Source: Pleodorina starrii (taxonomy: Eukaryota; Chlorophyta; Chlorophyceae; Chlamydomonadales; Volvocaceae). Taken from it: a DNA stretch of 64,000 nucleotides. The position numbers were made by a program, and so were the translations under genes. The stretch spans positions 2,652,001 through 2,716,000 of the forward strand of contig BRXU01000005.1 in assembly GCA_030267565.1 (NCBI GenBank), read 5' to 3'. Below the pieces are notes generated by a model. That model saw only the letters and a program-made list of their open reading frames with translations, did not search any database and was not told the DNA's origin. Positions 44,082 to 55,500 of the stretch are shown in pieces. The stretch's first letter is position 1, and every line of letters starts with the position of its first letter.

Positions 44082-46593
44082 ATGCAGGCTCTCAGGGCTC
44101 CCGCCAGCGCGCCGGGCGCCCTAGCCGCTGCGCGTCACCGGCCGCTGCTTCTCTCCCCAGCCGCCCACGAAAGATCCCCCGCGGCAGCCGCGTCGCCCGG
44201 CCGGCGAGCTGCCGCCGCCGCCGCCGCTGTGCCGTCGCCGCAGCGCCCGCCGGCCTCGCGCCACCTGTTCGCCGCCCCGCACCCCTCCTTGCTGCTCGAC
44301 GCCGCCTGCGCCGCCTGCTGCGTCGCCCTCCTCGCCTCCGCCGCCGTTCGACACGCTTCCCTGTCCTCTTCCTCGACCTCATCATACACCACCTCGCCGC
44401 TGACACAGCAGCAACAGCGGCAGCGGAACGCAGAAGCATCAGCACCAGGCGGCTCGCGGCTCGCCGAATCCGGGCGCCTCGGCAGCGAGCCACAGCCGCA
44501 ATGGACTGTCGTACAGGCGCCAGCGGCGCCGCACCCGGCGGCGGCCGCAGCAGCAGCCGGTGGCGGTCACGCTCCAGGGTGGGTTGGTGAGGCGGTGGCG
44601 GCGTGCTGTTTGCTGGCGACAGCCAGTAACGCCTGGTTCAAGATGTCGGGAGCCAGGTACGGCAAGTACGGCAGTCTGGAGGTTTGGCGGCCAGGAGGCA
44701 TTGAGGTTGTCGCGCCGTGTCGGGGCCGGGGGACCTGCGGTGATTCTGCGCTGGGCTGCGAAAAGGGGGGAGGGGGACACCCACCCCCTGCAACCCCCGC
44801 AAAAGCGCCGTAGGTACGCTGCTACCTGTCCGTCGAGCGACTCGGACCTGATGACCTGATGGCCTTATGGCCTGATGACCTGATGCCCCTCACCTAACCG
44901 CATACGACAAACGACATGCCCCGCATCCACGTGACGTGGCATTACGTGAAGCTCGGCGCCGCTTCGCTTCGCTGGCGGCATGGGGATGCAGCGGGGGGGA
45001 GGGGGCCATGCCGTGGCCCTAGGGCGTTTCAGTTGGTTTGGCCCCACCGCGCTGGCAACGCGGTCGGGAACACCCAACCCACTCTTATCCCCGCCTAGGG
45101 GGGGGGGTTGCGGAGGGCAAGCCGCTCGCCTGGCGGCCTTGCCTAGAGAGCTGGGAGGGTCCGCCGCGGCGCCTACCTCTTTGCCACCACCTGGCTGGGT
45201 TTGGGGCCCTGTAGCGCCTGTTTGGGTTTGGCTATGTGTTTGTGAATCCACGAGTGTGTATGTGCGTGCGTGGCTGTGTTTGTGTTTTGCGGTGCAGGGG
45301 GGCGGCGGCGCAGGTCGGTGTGGCCACGGAGGCGGCGGCGCGGCTGGCGCGGCTGGAGTCGCTGACCGAGCAGCAGCTGGCTGAGTTTGGTACGGCGGTA
45401 CGGCAAATTGACAAGCTGCAGGTGGGTATGTGTGGGTGGGTGTGGGGGGCCCAGGGAGGGAGGCAGAGGGGCCGGTTCGCTCATCCCCGCCCCCTCCGCC
45501 ACCTTGAGCCTCCACCCCCAGACCTCCTCCCCCGACCCAGCCTGGCGAGATCCTTCCATCTGGGATGGATCTCTTCTGCTACGTTACCGTCTACGGGCTA
45601 TACGGTGCTCCCGCCTATACGGCGATGACTCCCTGTTCCCGCCGCAGTCTGGGCTTGTGTGTCGTGGCCCCACGCGAGCTTCCTCCAGCCCGGGGCCCAC
45701 TTCCGCCCTCTTCCGCCCGCCTGCCCCCCCATCCGACTGGCCCCCTCCCCTTAACCCGCCCTGCTGGTCGCAGGTCCGCACTCGACTGACCAGTGGGGAC
45801 ATACGCCGACCCATAGCACAGGTGGGTGGGGGAGCTGGGCCTGGGGGAAAGGGGAACGGGGGTCGCCCCGCGCCTTCCTCACCCTCCTCCCCCGCACCTC
45901 CTCACCCTCCTCACCCTCCTCACCCTCCTCACCTTCCTCACCCTCCTCACCCTCCTCACCCTCCTCACCCTCCTCACCCTCCTCACCCGCCGTCTCCGTC
46001 TCCGCTGCGGTATCATTTTTTACCCTCCTCCCCCTCGCCTCCTCACCCTCCCGACCTGCTTCTGCCCCCCCCCCCCCCGTGGATAACCCGCAGCTCCAAT
46101 CCGCCTCCGCCGACCAGTCCGCGGTGCTGGTGCGTCTGGCTTCGGAGCAGGAGGCTCTGCGCGGTCAGCTGAGGGAAACGCAGGCGCTGCTGGCGGCGCT
46201 GCAGGGCCTGACCGCCAAGCAGTTCCAGGTGGGAGGGGGGCGCGCCGGGGGGATGTACGGCGTGTTTTAGGCGTGTGTAGGGCGTGTTGCCCGCGCTGTC
46301 AGGTGTCAGCCAGACCGCATGAGAGGTGAAGAGCCCGGGGGACAGGCAGTGCGCGGCCTTCTTCTTTTCCGTTCCCGTTGTGTTCCTTTCTGTTTCCGTC
46401 TGTTGCCTTCTCTTGCCCTCCGGCTTCCCTTCCCTTTTCCAGCCCCTCCCCTCCCTTCCCTTTCCCCCGTCGGCAGGTGACCGTGGATGCGATCAAGCAG
46501 CTGCGCGCGGCCCAGGCCCAGACACAGGCCCAGGCCCAGACACAGTCCCAGGCACAGGCCCAGCCACAGGCACAGGCTCAGCCGGGGAAATGA
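44082..46593 (+). CDS. Small, probably organelle-targeted coiled-coil protein, 5 exons
   Basis: Exons are 44082-44656, 45298-45421, 45774-45821, 46094-46228 and 46477-46593; phases agree and give about 332 residues. I do not recognise a family. The first about 95 residues are rich in Ala, Arg, Ser and Pro without acids, as in algal chloroplast or mitochondrial targeting peptides, and include one hydrophobic stretch (LLLDAACAACCVALLASAAV). A second hydrophobic stretch, WVGEAVAACCLLATASNAWF, lies near residue 170 and could be a membrane helix. The C-terminal half is helical with heptad-like spacing (ARLARLESLTEQQLAEFGTA, VLVRLASEQEALRGQLRETQ, ALLAALQGLTAKQF) and ends in a Gln/Ala repeat. A membrane-anchored coiled-coil protein of an organelle is a reasonable inference. 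Exon 3 is only 48 bp; exon 4 follows a family A repeat. Confidence 0.68.
45570..45628 (+). repeat. Dispersed repeat family A (diverged)
   Basis: ttctgctacgttaccgtcta, cgggctatacggtgctcccg and cctatacggcgat, in intron 2 of the coiled-coil gene. Confidence 0.65.
45893..45990 (+). repeat. 9-bp tandem repeat (cctcctcac)n
   Basis: About ten units of ccctcctca with one cctt variant in intron 3 of the coiled-coil gene. The array runs directly into a family B copy. Confidence 0.85.
45989..46026 (+). repeat. Dispersed repeat family B
   Basis: gccgtctccgtctccgctgc followed by ggtatcattttttaccc, in intron 3 of the coiled-coil gene, about 50 bp before a family A end. Confidence 0.75.
46078..46093 (+). 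repeat. Family A 3' end forming a splice acceptor
   Basis: After a run of C, cgtggataacccgcag provides the last bases of the intron; exon 4 of the coiled-coil gene starts at 46094. Confidence 0.6.
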
Positions 46594-47432
46594 AGCGTCT
46601 GGCGACGTCCAACGGGAGGAGAGAGGGGTGGTGGAGGGGAGCGGAGAGAGGGTTGGTGGAAGGGAGCGGAGGTTTGGTGTGCGTGCATTTGGGGCCGGGT
46701 TGGTGGGGAGTCGCAAAAACTAAAATGCGCGGGCGGAAGAAAATGGGCGCGCAGCGCAGAGCGCGGAGCGCAGCACGGCGTAGCACGGCGCAGCTAGGAG
46801 GAGGAGGAGGAGGAGGAGAAGGGGCGTTCGATCGGGGCCGTTCGGGGAGGCGGCTTTGGCGCGGACTTCGGGTTTCCCGTCCTGTGTGTGCATGAATGTG
46901 TGTGTATGTTTGTGAAGAAGGCTCGCTCCGGAACCATCAAGCGAGGGGCCAGGGCATTTCTCGGTGGCCCTGCAGGCGAGGGGATGTGCGGTTTTCTCTG
47001 CGATGGGGCCATCTCACGGCCGGCGCGGCTGCCGGGGCTTCGCTTGGGCGCAGCCGTGGCGGCGGTCCTCTTCTCTGCTATGTGGGTGGCGTGTGTGCAC
47101 CATAACACCGGCCGCCGGCCTTTCAGCGGAATCCCACCGACGTGCCGCGAAGCCCCGAAACCGAACCCCGAACGCCCCCGATAGCGACCCCGCGCACCCG
47201 ACCCCGCGCACCCGACCCCGCGCACCCTACTCTGGGCCGTCCGAATACGAATACCCGTACAACAACGACGACGGCCTTCTCCTAGGGGATGCCGCTCCAA
47301 CGACCAACGGCCAAAATGAGCCAAGGTGCGGTGTGGCGGCAGCTGTCTCATGCACTGCTCCTGCAGCAGCGGCAGCAGCAGCAACCGGGTCCTCAATTCA
47401 CAGCTGGGGTGTGGACGTGTGGTGCACAAGGG
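46594..47432. other. Convergent 3' regions, no supported gene
   Basis: Between the stop codons of the coiled-coil gene (+) and the GATA-like gene (-). It holds a short (gga)n tract at about 46797-46822 and a cacccgacccc-type repeat near 47200-47225. Open frames here are short or Arg/Pro-rich without recognisable content. Confidence 0.5.
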
Positions 47433-50400
47433 TCACGCCACCCCCCGCGCTCCTCCCAATACCTCCCGCAGCAGCAGCGGCGGCACCAGCGGCACCTCCA
47501 CCGCCTCCCACCCGGGCGGGCCACCCCCGCCCCTCTCCCTCCGGTACCTCCAGACCACCCCCGGGGACACCACCAACACACGCCGCACGGGGCCGCACAC
47601 CGCTGCCTCCACCTCCTCCACCACCTCCACCCCGGCCCCCCTCAGCCTCGCCACCAGCTGCCCCGGACCCCCGGACCCCATCCCCAACCGAAACGCAAAC
47701 CGCAACCCCTCAGTCGCCGTCTCCAACACCAGCCCCTCCACACCGCTGCGAGCCGCCGCCGCCGCCGCCGCCGCACGGACACAACCGATTCCGTTGCCGG
47801 CCGCCGGAGGCGGCGGCGGCGGCGCCGCCGCCGCCGCCACCATGGCGCTGAGCGCCGCCACCGCCTCGTCCGCTGTCAGCCCTCGTCCTTCTGCCAGGAG
47901 TGTCGCCGCCAGGGTCCGGGCCCGGTCGGCGCACACCGCCGTGAAGCGCTGCAGATCGCTGACGGCGACGTGATCTCGCGGCTGGCTGCCCATTGCGACG
48001 TCGGCGATGTGGCAGATGCCGTCGCTCACCTCCGAGCGGAGGAAGTCCCAGTGGGCCTGCCGCCGGGGTGTGGGTGTGGGTGTGGGGATGGGGTTTGGGA
48101 TGGGTGTGGGTGGGTAGATCCACGTGTGGGGGGGGGGCAAGGACGAGGGGTGGCAGGGCGGGGCGGGGCGGGGCGAGGCAGGGCAGGGCGGGGCAGCGGG
48201 AAGCTTTGCGTACTCGCGTCGCGAAGGGGAGCCGGCGTGAATGACTGAGTGTACGTGAGTGAGAATCGAGTGATGTTGAGGGTTATGTACGACAGCGGGG
48301 TGGTGGGTGGGCGGTACCTTATGGGAGCGAGGCGGGGCCACTCGTCCCCGGGTCGTCGAATCACCGCCCCTCGGATCCCGCGCCAGACCTCCCTTTGCCG
48401 CCCCCTTTGCCTGCGCTGTCCTCCTCCCCTAAAACCCTTAAACCCTAACCCTTGCCTAGCCCCAGATACTTCGCTGCGATTCGTTACCACCGCCTTCCCA
48501 CCTCCCGGCTCCCACCCGCGCCTAGTCTGGTCATCTCCGAACACACCTGGCGCTCCGCGCTGACCCCCGGCAGCGGCCCCTCCCGGTCGAGTGCGATGGC
48601 GGCGGCGGCGGGGCCCAACATCAGCGCCAGCGGTCGGGGCCACAACTCCCCCTACGGGAGAGAGTGCACATAGAAGGGAGGGAGGGAGGGAGGGAAGGGA
48701 TGGCGGGAAGAGGGAGGGAGGGTCGCTAGGGGGTCGCCTGTGTATATGTGCTGGGGGAGGGGGCAGGCTACGGCGTAAGGGATGCTCACGTTCGCAAGTG
48801 AGTGGGCGACCTTGACCCAGGGGTCATTCCGGAGCTGACCCACGGGTCATTGCGGAGCTGACCCACGGGTCATTGCGGAGCTGACCCACGGGTCATTCTG
48901 GAGCTGACCCACGGGTCATCCTGGAGCTGACCCACGGGTCACCCTGGAGCTGACCCACGGGTCATTCTGGAGCTGACCCACGGGTCATTCTGGAGCTGAC
49001 CCACGGGTCATTCTGGAGCTGACCCACGGGTCATTGCGGAGCTGACCCACGGTTCAGTCTGGAGCTGACCCACGGGTCATTGCGGAGCTGACCCCCGGGT
49101 CATTGCGGAGCTGACCCCCGGGTCATCCTGGAGCTGACCCACGGGTCATTGCGGAGCTGACCCACAGGTCATTGCGGAGCTGACCCACAGGTCATTGCGG
49201 AGCTGACCCACAGGTCATTCTGGAGCTGACCCACGGGTCATTCCCGCCGCCCTCCCCCCGCCCTCCTCCCGCCCTCCTCCCGCCCTCCCGCCCTCCCCCC
49301 TCCCCCTCACCGCCATCCAGCGGTACACGGTGTCCGCCAGGTGCTGGAGCTGGAGCTGGAGGGGGAGGGGGAGGGGGAGGGGGAGGGGGAGGGGGAGGGG
49401 GAGGGGGAGGGGGAGGGGGAGGGGGAGGGGGAGGGGGAGGGGGAGGGGGAGGGGGAGGGGGAGGGGGAGGGGGAGGGGGAGGGGGAGGGGGAGGGGGAGG
49501 GGGAGGGGGAGGGGGAGGGGGAGGGGGAGGGGGAGGGGGAGGGGGAGGGGGAGGGGGAGGGGGAGGGGGAGGGGGAGGGGGAGGGGGAGGGGGAGGGGGA
49601 GGGGGAGGGGGAGGGGGAGGGGGAGGGGGAGGGGGAGGGGGAGGGGGAGGGGGAGGGGGAGGGGGAGGGGGAGGGGGAGGGGGAGGGGGAGGGGGAGGGG
49701 GAGCTGGAGCTGGAGGGGGGTCAGGGAGAAGGAGGGGGCGGGTCTGTAAATAGAGGTTGCGACGGAGGGGGAGGAGGCGGGGGCGGTGAGGAGATGCGTG
49801 GGCGTTGGGAAAGTAGCAATGGGAGCCCCTGCAGAGCCCCTCCGAAGTCCGAACCCACCCGGAGACAGAGAGAGAGAGAGGGCACCCAGCGCCCCGCGCT
49901 ACACACAGCGGCTGGTGCTGCACTCGGCCCTTCGCCCTCCTACTCGCTGGGCAGCAGCCTCAGCCTCAGCCTCAGCCTCATGTCTAACGGCCGGGAGGGG
50001 GGCCCTAAACCGCCGTCGGGCCCCCCCCAATCGCATACCGGTATCCCCCCTGCGGGTGGTGCTGCCCTTCGACTCTCGAACGTCGACTGTCGACTGTCTC
50101 CCCTTACCTGTCCCTCCAGGTCGGCACCCGCCGCCGCGCCCGCCGACCCCGCCGCCGCTACCGCCGTCGCCGCCACCGACTGGCCGTCCACCAGCACCTG
50201 TGGCCGCCGTTAGTTGGTAGTTGGTGGTTGGTAGTTGATGGTTGGTGCCGGGCCACGTGGGAAGCACCAACTGGCACCACCACGGGTCCACGGCCGTCAA
50301 GCCTCCGCCCCAAAGGCCCCTTTAATCTATTATACCGTATTGCTCTCTCACCGTATAGCCAATCAGGTACATTTTGTGATAAATAGATCTCACTCACTTA

Positions 50401-52484
50401 TTTACAAAAAGTACACAGACACATCGCCTCCGCGGTCATCAGCCGCCCACCCCTGAACCCACCCACCCGGCACAGCGCCGTGACCTGATCGCGCAGATCC
50501 CGGATCCACTGCCGTACGGTCCCGACGTCGTGCGCGGGGCCGAAGAAGGCGAGTACGGCATCATTGCCGCCGCCGTCTACACAGCCGCCGCTGCCAGCGC
50601 CACCCACCGCTCCGTCACCGCCGCCGGCGACGCCGGGCGCCGTACTCGGAGGCCGTGCAGCGGCGGCGGCGCCGCCGCCGCCGCCAGATCCCTCCTCCTC
50701 CGCCGCCACCGCCGCCGTTTCCTGCCGGCGGCGCTCCTGCGGATGTGGTGGCTGTGCCGGTGGCGGTGGCGGCGGTGGCTGTTGCGCCAATGATCTTCCA
50801 TCGCCATCCCTCTTCGAGCCCCGCTCCTCGCCGTTTCCTGCCGCGGCCCAATCGATGGTTCCCCTCCTGGACCCACCATCAGCCACACCGCCGCCCACGT
50901 CAGCAGGGCCGTCCGCGGCAACGGCCGTGGCCACAGCCGCGACGCCGGGAAGTGCCCCGCCGCCGCCGCCGCCGCCACCGCCGTCGGGACTGCCGTCACC
51001 GCCGCCATCGCTGTCCGTCGCCTCCCGCCGCCGCCGCCGCCGCCGAATGGGCTCGGGGCTCGCCGCCAAAGCCGTGGCGCCGGCGGCGGTTGTGGCGCCG
51101 GCGGGAGTTTCGGCACGGGCGATTGTGGCGGTTGCGGTAGTTGGGGTGGTTACGGCGGTTGCAGCCGGCTCCGCCGCCGCTGCCACCGCCGCCGCAGCAG
51201 CCGCTGACGGCGGTTGCGGGGAGGGGCGCGGCGGTGCCGGTGGGCCGCTGCCGCCGCCGTCGCCGCCGCCGCGGTCGCCGCCGCCGCTGCTGCACCACCC
51301 ATGCGTGCGGCAGCGCGCGTAGCATGCATTGCACACGTACGCCCATACGATTGCTTTGTGCGGTTTCCATGGATGAGAGTTCGTCGCTCCGCACTGCGCG
51401 CAGGTCCGGCCACCCGCCTCCTCCAGGTTACGTGTTCCGGGGGGGCCGTAAAAGCCGATGGCCTTCTTGTTCCTCCGGCAGCAGAGGTCGCAGGTGTACT
51501 GCCGGTTGTCGGTCCGAAAGAAGCCTCGGGGCTGATTGCCGCGGCGGGGGGCACCGCAGGCGACACAGTGCGGTGGGCGCTGCGGCGGCAGCGCCAGCGG
51601 CGGGGGCGATGACGGCTCAGCGGCGGCGGCGGCGCCGCCGCCGCCAGCACCATCACCGCCGCTATTGCCACCTCCCGCGACGCCCGGCGTTATACAAAGA
51701 AGCGGCGCAGCGGCGTCAGCGGCGCCAGGCGCCGCCGCCTCCTGCCCCGACGGCCGTCGGCGCTTCGGCGTCTGCGCCGCTGTCGCCGCCGCCGCCGCCG
51801 CCGCCAGCGACTGCCCCCTGCCGCTCGCCCCTAAGGCCCCAAAGCTCCGCTCCCCGCCTCCGCCATCCCTTTCCGCAACCGCAAGAACCGTGGGAAGCGA
51901 CACAGCAGGCCCGCTGCCAGCCATGCCGCCAGCCATGCCGCCAGCCATGCCGCCAGCGCCCGGCACAACGGTGCCTTGTGTCGTGGCAGTTTCCTTCCCA
52001 GCCGCCGCCGCCTCGTCCGCCGGCCGCTTCCGCCCAGCCGCCGCCGCCGCCACCGCCCAGGGCGATTTTGGAACGCCACACGACAACGGCGTTGGCGTTG
52101 GCGTTGGCGGCCGCGGCCCGCCATGGCCGCCGCCGCCCCCCCTGTTGCGCCCGCCGTAGTACGACCCTCGCGTGCGGTGGCGTACGTGGCAGGTTTCACA
52201 CACGTAAGCTCCAATGTCTGTGGCGTGGCGTCTCCAGCCACCATTGGCCCGTGTCGCTCCGCATTCGTGGCAGGCCCGGCCGCCCGCCTCCTCCAGGCTG
52301 TGTGTGCCGGGGGGGCCGTAGAAGCCGCACTCCCTGAGGTTGCGCTGGCAGCAGCTGGTGCAGGTGAAGGCGCGGGTGCCGTGCGCGAAGAAGCCGCTGG
52401 GTCCCCCCTTGCCCGTGCGGCCGCGGTAGGGCGCGTCGCAGGAGACGCACCGCGGCGGCGGCGCCGGCGGGGGAGAGGACGGCC

Positions 52485-52515
<31 letters not shown>

Positions 52516-55500
52516 GGCGGCGGCGGCGCTGCCGCCGCCATCATCACCACCGTGCCGCTGCGGCGGCTCCTCCCGCTGCTGCTGCTGCCGCAGCCCTTGC
52601 CCGCGAACCTGCTCGTCGTCCTTCGCCGCCGCCGCCGCCGCCATCCGGTCCGCATCTTGCTGCGCTGTCCCTTCCATGCTGACGTCAGCACCCTCCGCCG
52701 CCTCTACCGTCGCCGCTGCAGCCGTCGCCGTCGCCGTCGCCTCGGCCGCGGACCGCCGCCCGCGCGACGTGACGGGTGGCCCCGGGGACACCCGCTTCCC
52801 TGGCATGGCCGATCGTGCGCGCTTTAGTTGGGAGCTTTCCAACGCCTCGACCCGCGGGACCAGCCCCCGCTCCTCCGGCGCCGCCGCAGCCACCGCCGCC
52901 ACCGCCGCCGCCGCCGCCCTTGCCTCTGGGTGGTGGTTTACACCGCCGCCGCCGCTACCGCCAGCATCACCGGTCCCAGCCCCAGCCCCAGCCGCCGTGG
53001 CGTCCGCCGCCGTCGCTGCCGGCGAGCGTAGCGGCGCCACGGCAGCGCCGTCGCCGTCACCGGCGCCGCCACCGCTGCCGCCAGCGCCGTCGGAATGCCG
53101 CGGCAACGCAGTTCGGAGCCTAAAGGAGGCTGACCTCTCCGCGTCGACGTTGCGGGAGGGGCCGGCCGTCACGCCAGCGGCGGCGTCGTCGGCGGCGAGG
53201 GCCGACAACCCACCCTCGGTTCCATCGTCCTCCCGCGCAGACCCGTTGTCCCGCCGCCGTCGCTTGGGCGTCCTTGCGGCCTCCCCCACCGCCCACATCA
53301 GAAAGGCCAGGTCCGCCGCCTCCCTACGCTCCCGGGCTGCTGCGAGCGGCAGTGCCTGCTGCTGCTTCTGCTGCTGCTTCTGCTGCTGTGGGGCGGCCGC
53401 ACGCTTGGCGGCGGAATTACCAACGCCAACGCCATCGCCATCGCCGTGCAGTTGTTGCTGCGGCTGCTGGGCTGTTGCCCGCTCTGCGGCGCGCGCCATG
53501 TCATCCTCCCTGGAGTGCACTTTCCGCGTCGCGCGACCCAGTTGATGGCGCTGGCCGCAGGTCTTGCACACGTACGCGCCCAGAGTGGCCCAGTGGCGGT
53601 GCCAGTTGCCTCGGCTGTGTGTCGCTCCGCACTCGGCGCAGGCCCGGCCGCCCGCATCCTCCAGGTTACGTGTGCCGAGGGGGCCGTAGAAGCCGCGCTC
53701 CCTGAGATTCCGCCGGCAGCAGGTATGGCAGGTGAAGGCGCGGGTGTCCTGTCGGAAGAATCCAATGGCGGAACCCGAGATACGACTGCAGGGCGCGTCG
53801 CAGGAGGCGCAGCGGAGGGGCAGCAACGGCGGCTGTGCAACGGACGGCCCGGCCCCACCGCCGCCGCCGCCGCCGGCTCCAGAACCCGCTCGTGGGGCCT
53901 CCTCCGACGGCGGCTGTCCGCGGACTCGTTTGTGTTCGCGCGATGTGAGGGGCTTCCGAGCCAGCACCGCAAGCGGAACCGCCTCAGCGCTCTCCTCCTC
54001 AGCGCTCTCCTCAACGGGAGTGTCGGAGCAAACGGCGGCGGCAGCGGCGGCGGCGGTAGGGAGATGGGTCCGAAGGTCGCCGCCTTCCGGCCTCGGTGCT
54101 TGGTCCCGCCGCCGTTTCAGTGTTCGGCCGCTCTCGGCCCCAGCAAGGTTCTCCGTCGCCGCCGCCGCCTGCGCCTCCGCCGCCTCCGCCGCCTCCGCCG
54201 CCTCCGCTGCCTCCGCCGCCTCCGCCGCCTCCGCTGCCGCCGGCGCCTCCGCTGCCTCCGCCGCCTCCGCTGCTGCCGCCGCTGACCTCTCCTGGAGGGC
54301 AGAACCGGTGGCTGTGCCCACCGCCGCGCGTTTCTCACCGCCGCAGAGGCCTCCGCCGCCGCCAGACCCGCCGCCTCCGCCTCCGCTGCCTCCGCCTCCG
54401 CCTCCGCCGGCATTCACACCCGCAGCCCCCTTTCCAGCACCCGTAGCGACCGGTGCGGCATGAGGCCGCGACTTAGACTGAGTCTGATGGGTGATGCGCG
54501 CGTAGGCACGCACGGCCGCTGCGCGTGGCGGCGGCGGCGGCAGCAGCAACGGCAGCGGCACCGAAACCGACTCCGCCAGCGCGGCCTTCTGGTGCCCCTG
54601 CCGCTGCCGCTGCCGCTGCTCCTGCCGCGGCCGATTGTCCCGATCCCGGCAGCCATTACTCGGCCGGGTCACCGGCGCCGCCGTCGCACCTGATGCCTCC
54701 GCGCCCTGGGTGATGGTGGTGGTGGCGTCACCGGCAGCAGCGGCCGCGGGTGGCGGCATGGCAAGGGCCGCCACCGCCGCCGCCACCGCCGCCGCCGCCG
54801 CCGCCGCATCCTCCTCCTCAGCAGCAGTACGATGAGCCGCCGGTGCCAACCGAGGCGCCGCAGGAGCAGATGCGGATGGCACGTTTGCATCGTCGCAGCC
54901 CGTGGTGGGGCCCGGGCCGGCGCCGCTGCGGCGGCCTTCACCGCCGCGCACCGCACCACCACCACCACCTGCCTCGGCTGGTGGCGGCGGCGGCGGCCGC
55001 TCGGACGACAGCGGCTCCAGCGACGGCGGCTCGAGGGCGGGAAGCTCAAGCTCGATCAACGCGGCGATTCGGTTCTTTGCCTTGAGCGCCGCCGATCGGG
55101 GCGCCCCACGTGACGGTGCAAGCTGCTGCTGCTGCTGTAGCACCGAAGTGGCGAGGGCCGGCAGCAGTGGCGGTGGTGGTGGTGGCGGCGGCGAACCGTG
55201 CTGCTGCCATTGTAGAACCGCCTCCGAAGTTACGACTTCGTTCTCCCCATCCTGATCCTCGTCCGTAGCCCGTCTGTCGCGACGTCGTCGGCAGCGACGC
55301 ATGACGCCCTGAGTGTGGGTGCGGGGCGTCACAGACCCAAGGCCTCCCTCCAACTCTTGTTGCTGCCGTTGCTCCGGCGTCTGCTGCTGCTGCTCCTGCG
55401 GCTGACAAAGGGCCGACGCCGGCTCCACCGCGCCCCTGCTGCCAGCCATGCCTGGCGTCAAGGGCGGGTGTGCGCCGCCGCCCCCGCCGGCATCACCGCC

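Noticed and set aside
49192..50213. Long Gly-Glu and poly-Pro open frames on both strands
   Set aside because: They are translations of the (GGGGAG)n array and its flanks, which lie in an intron of the GATA-like gene.
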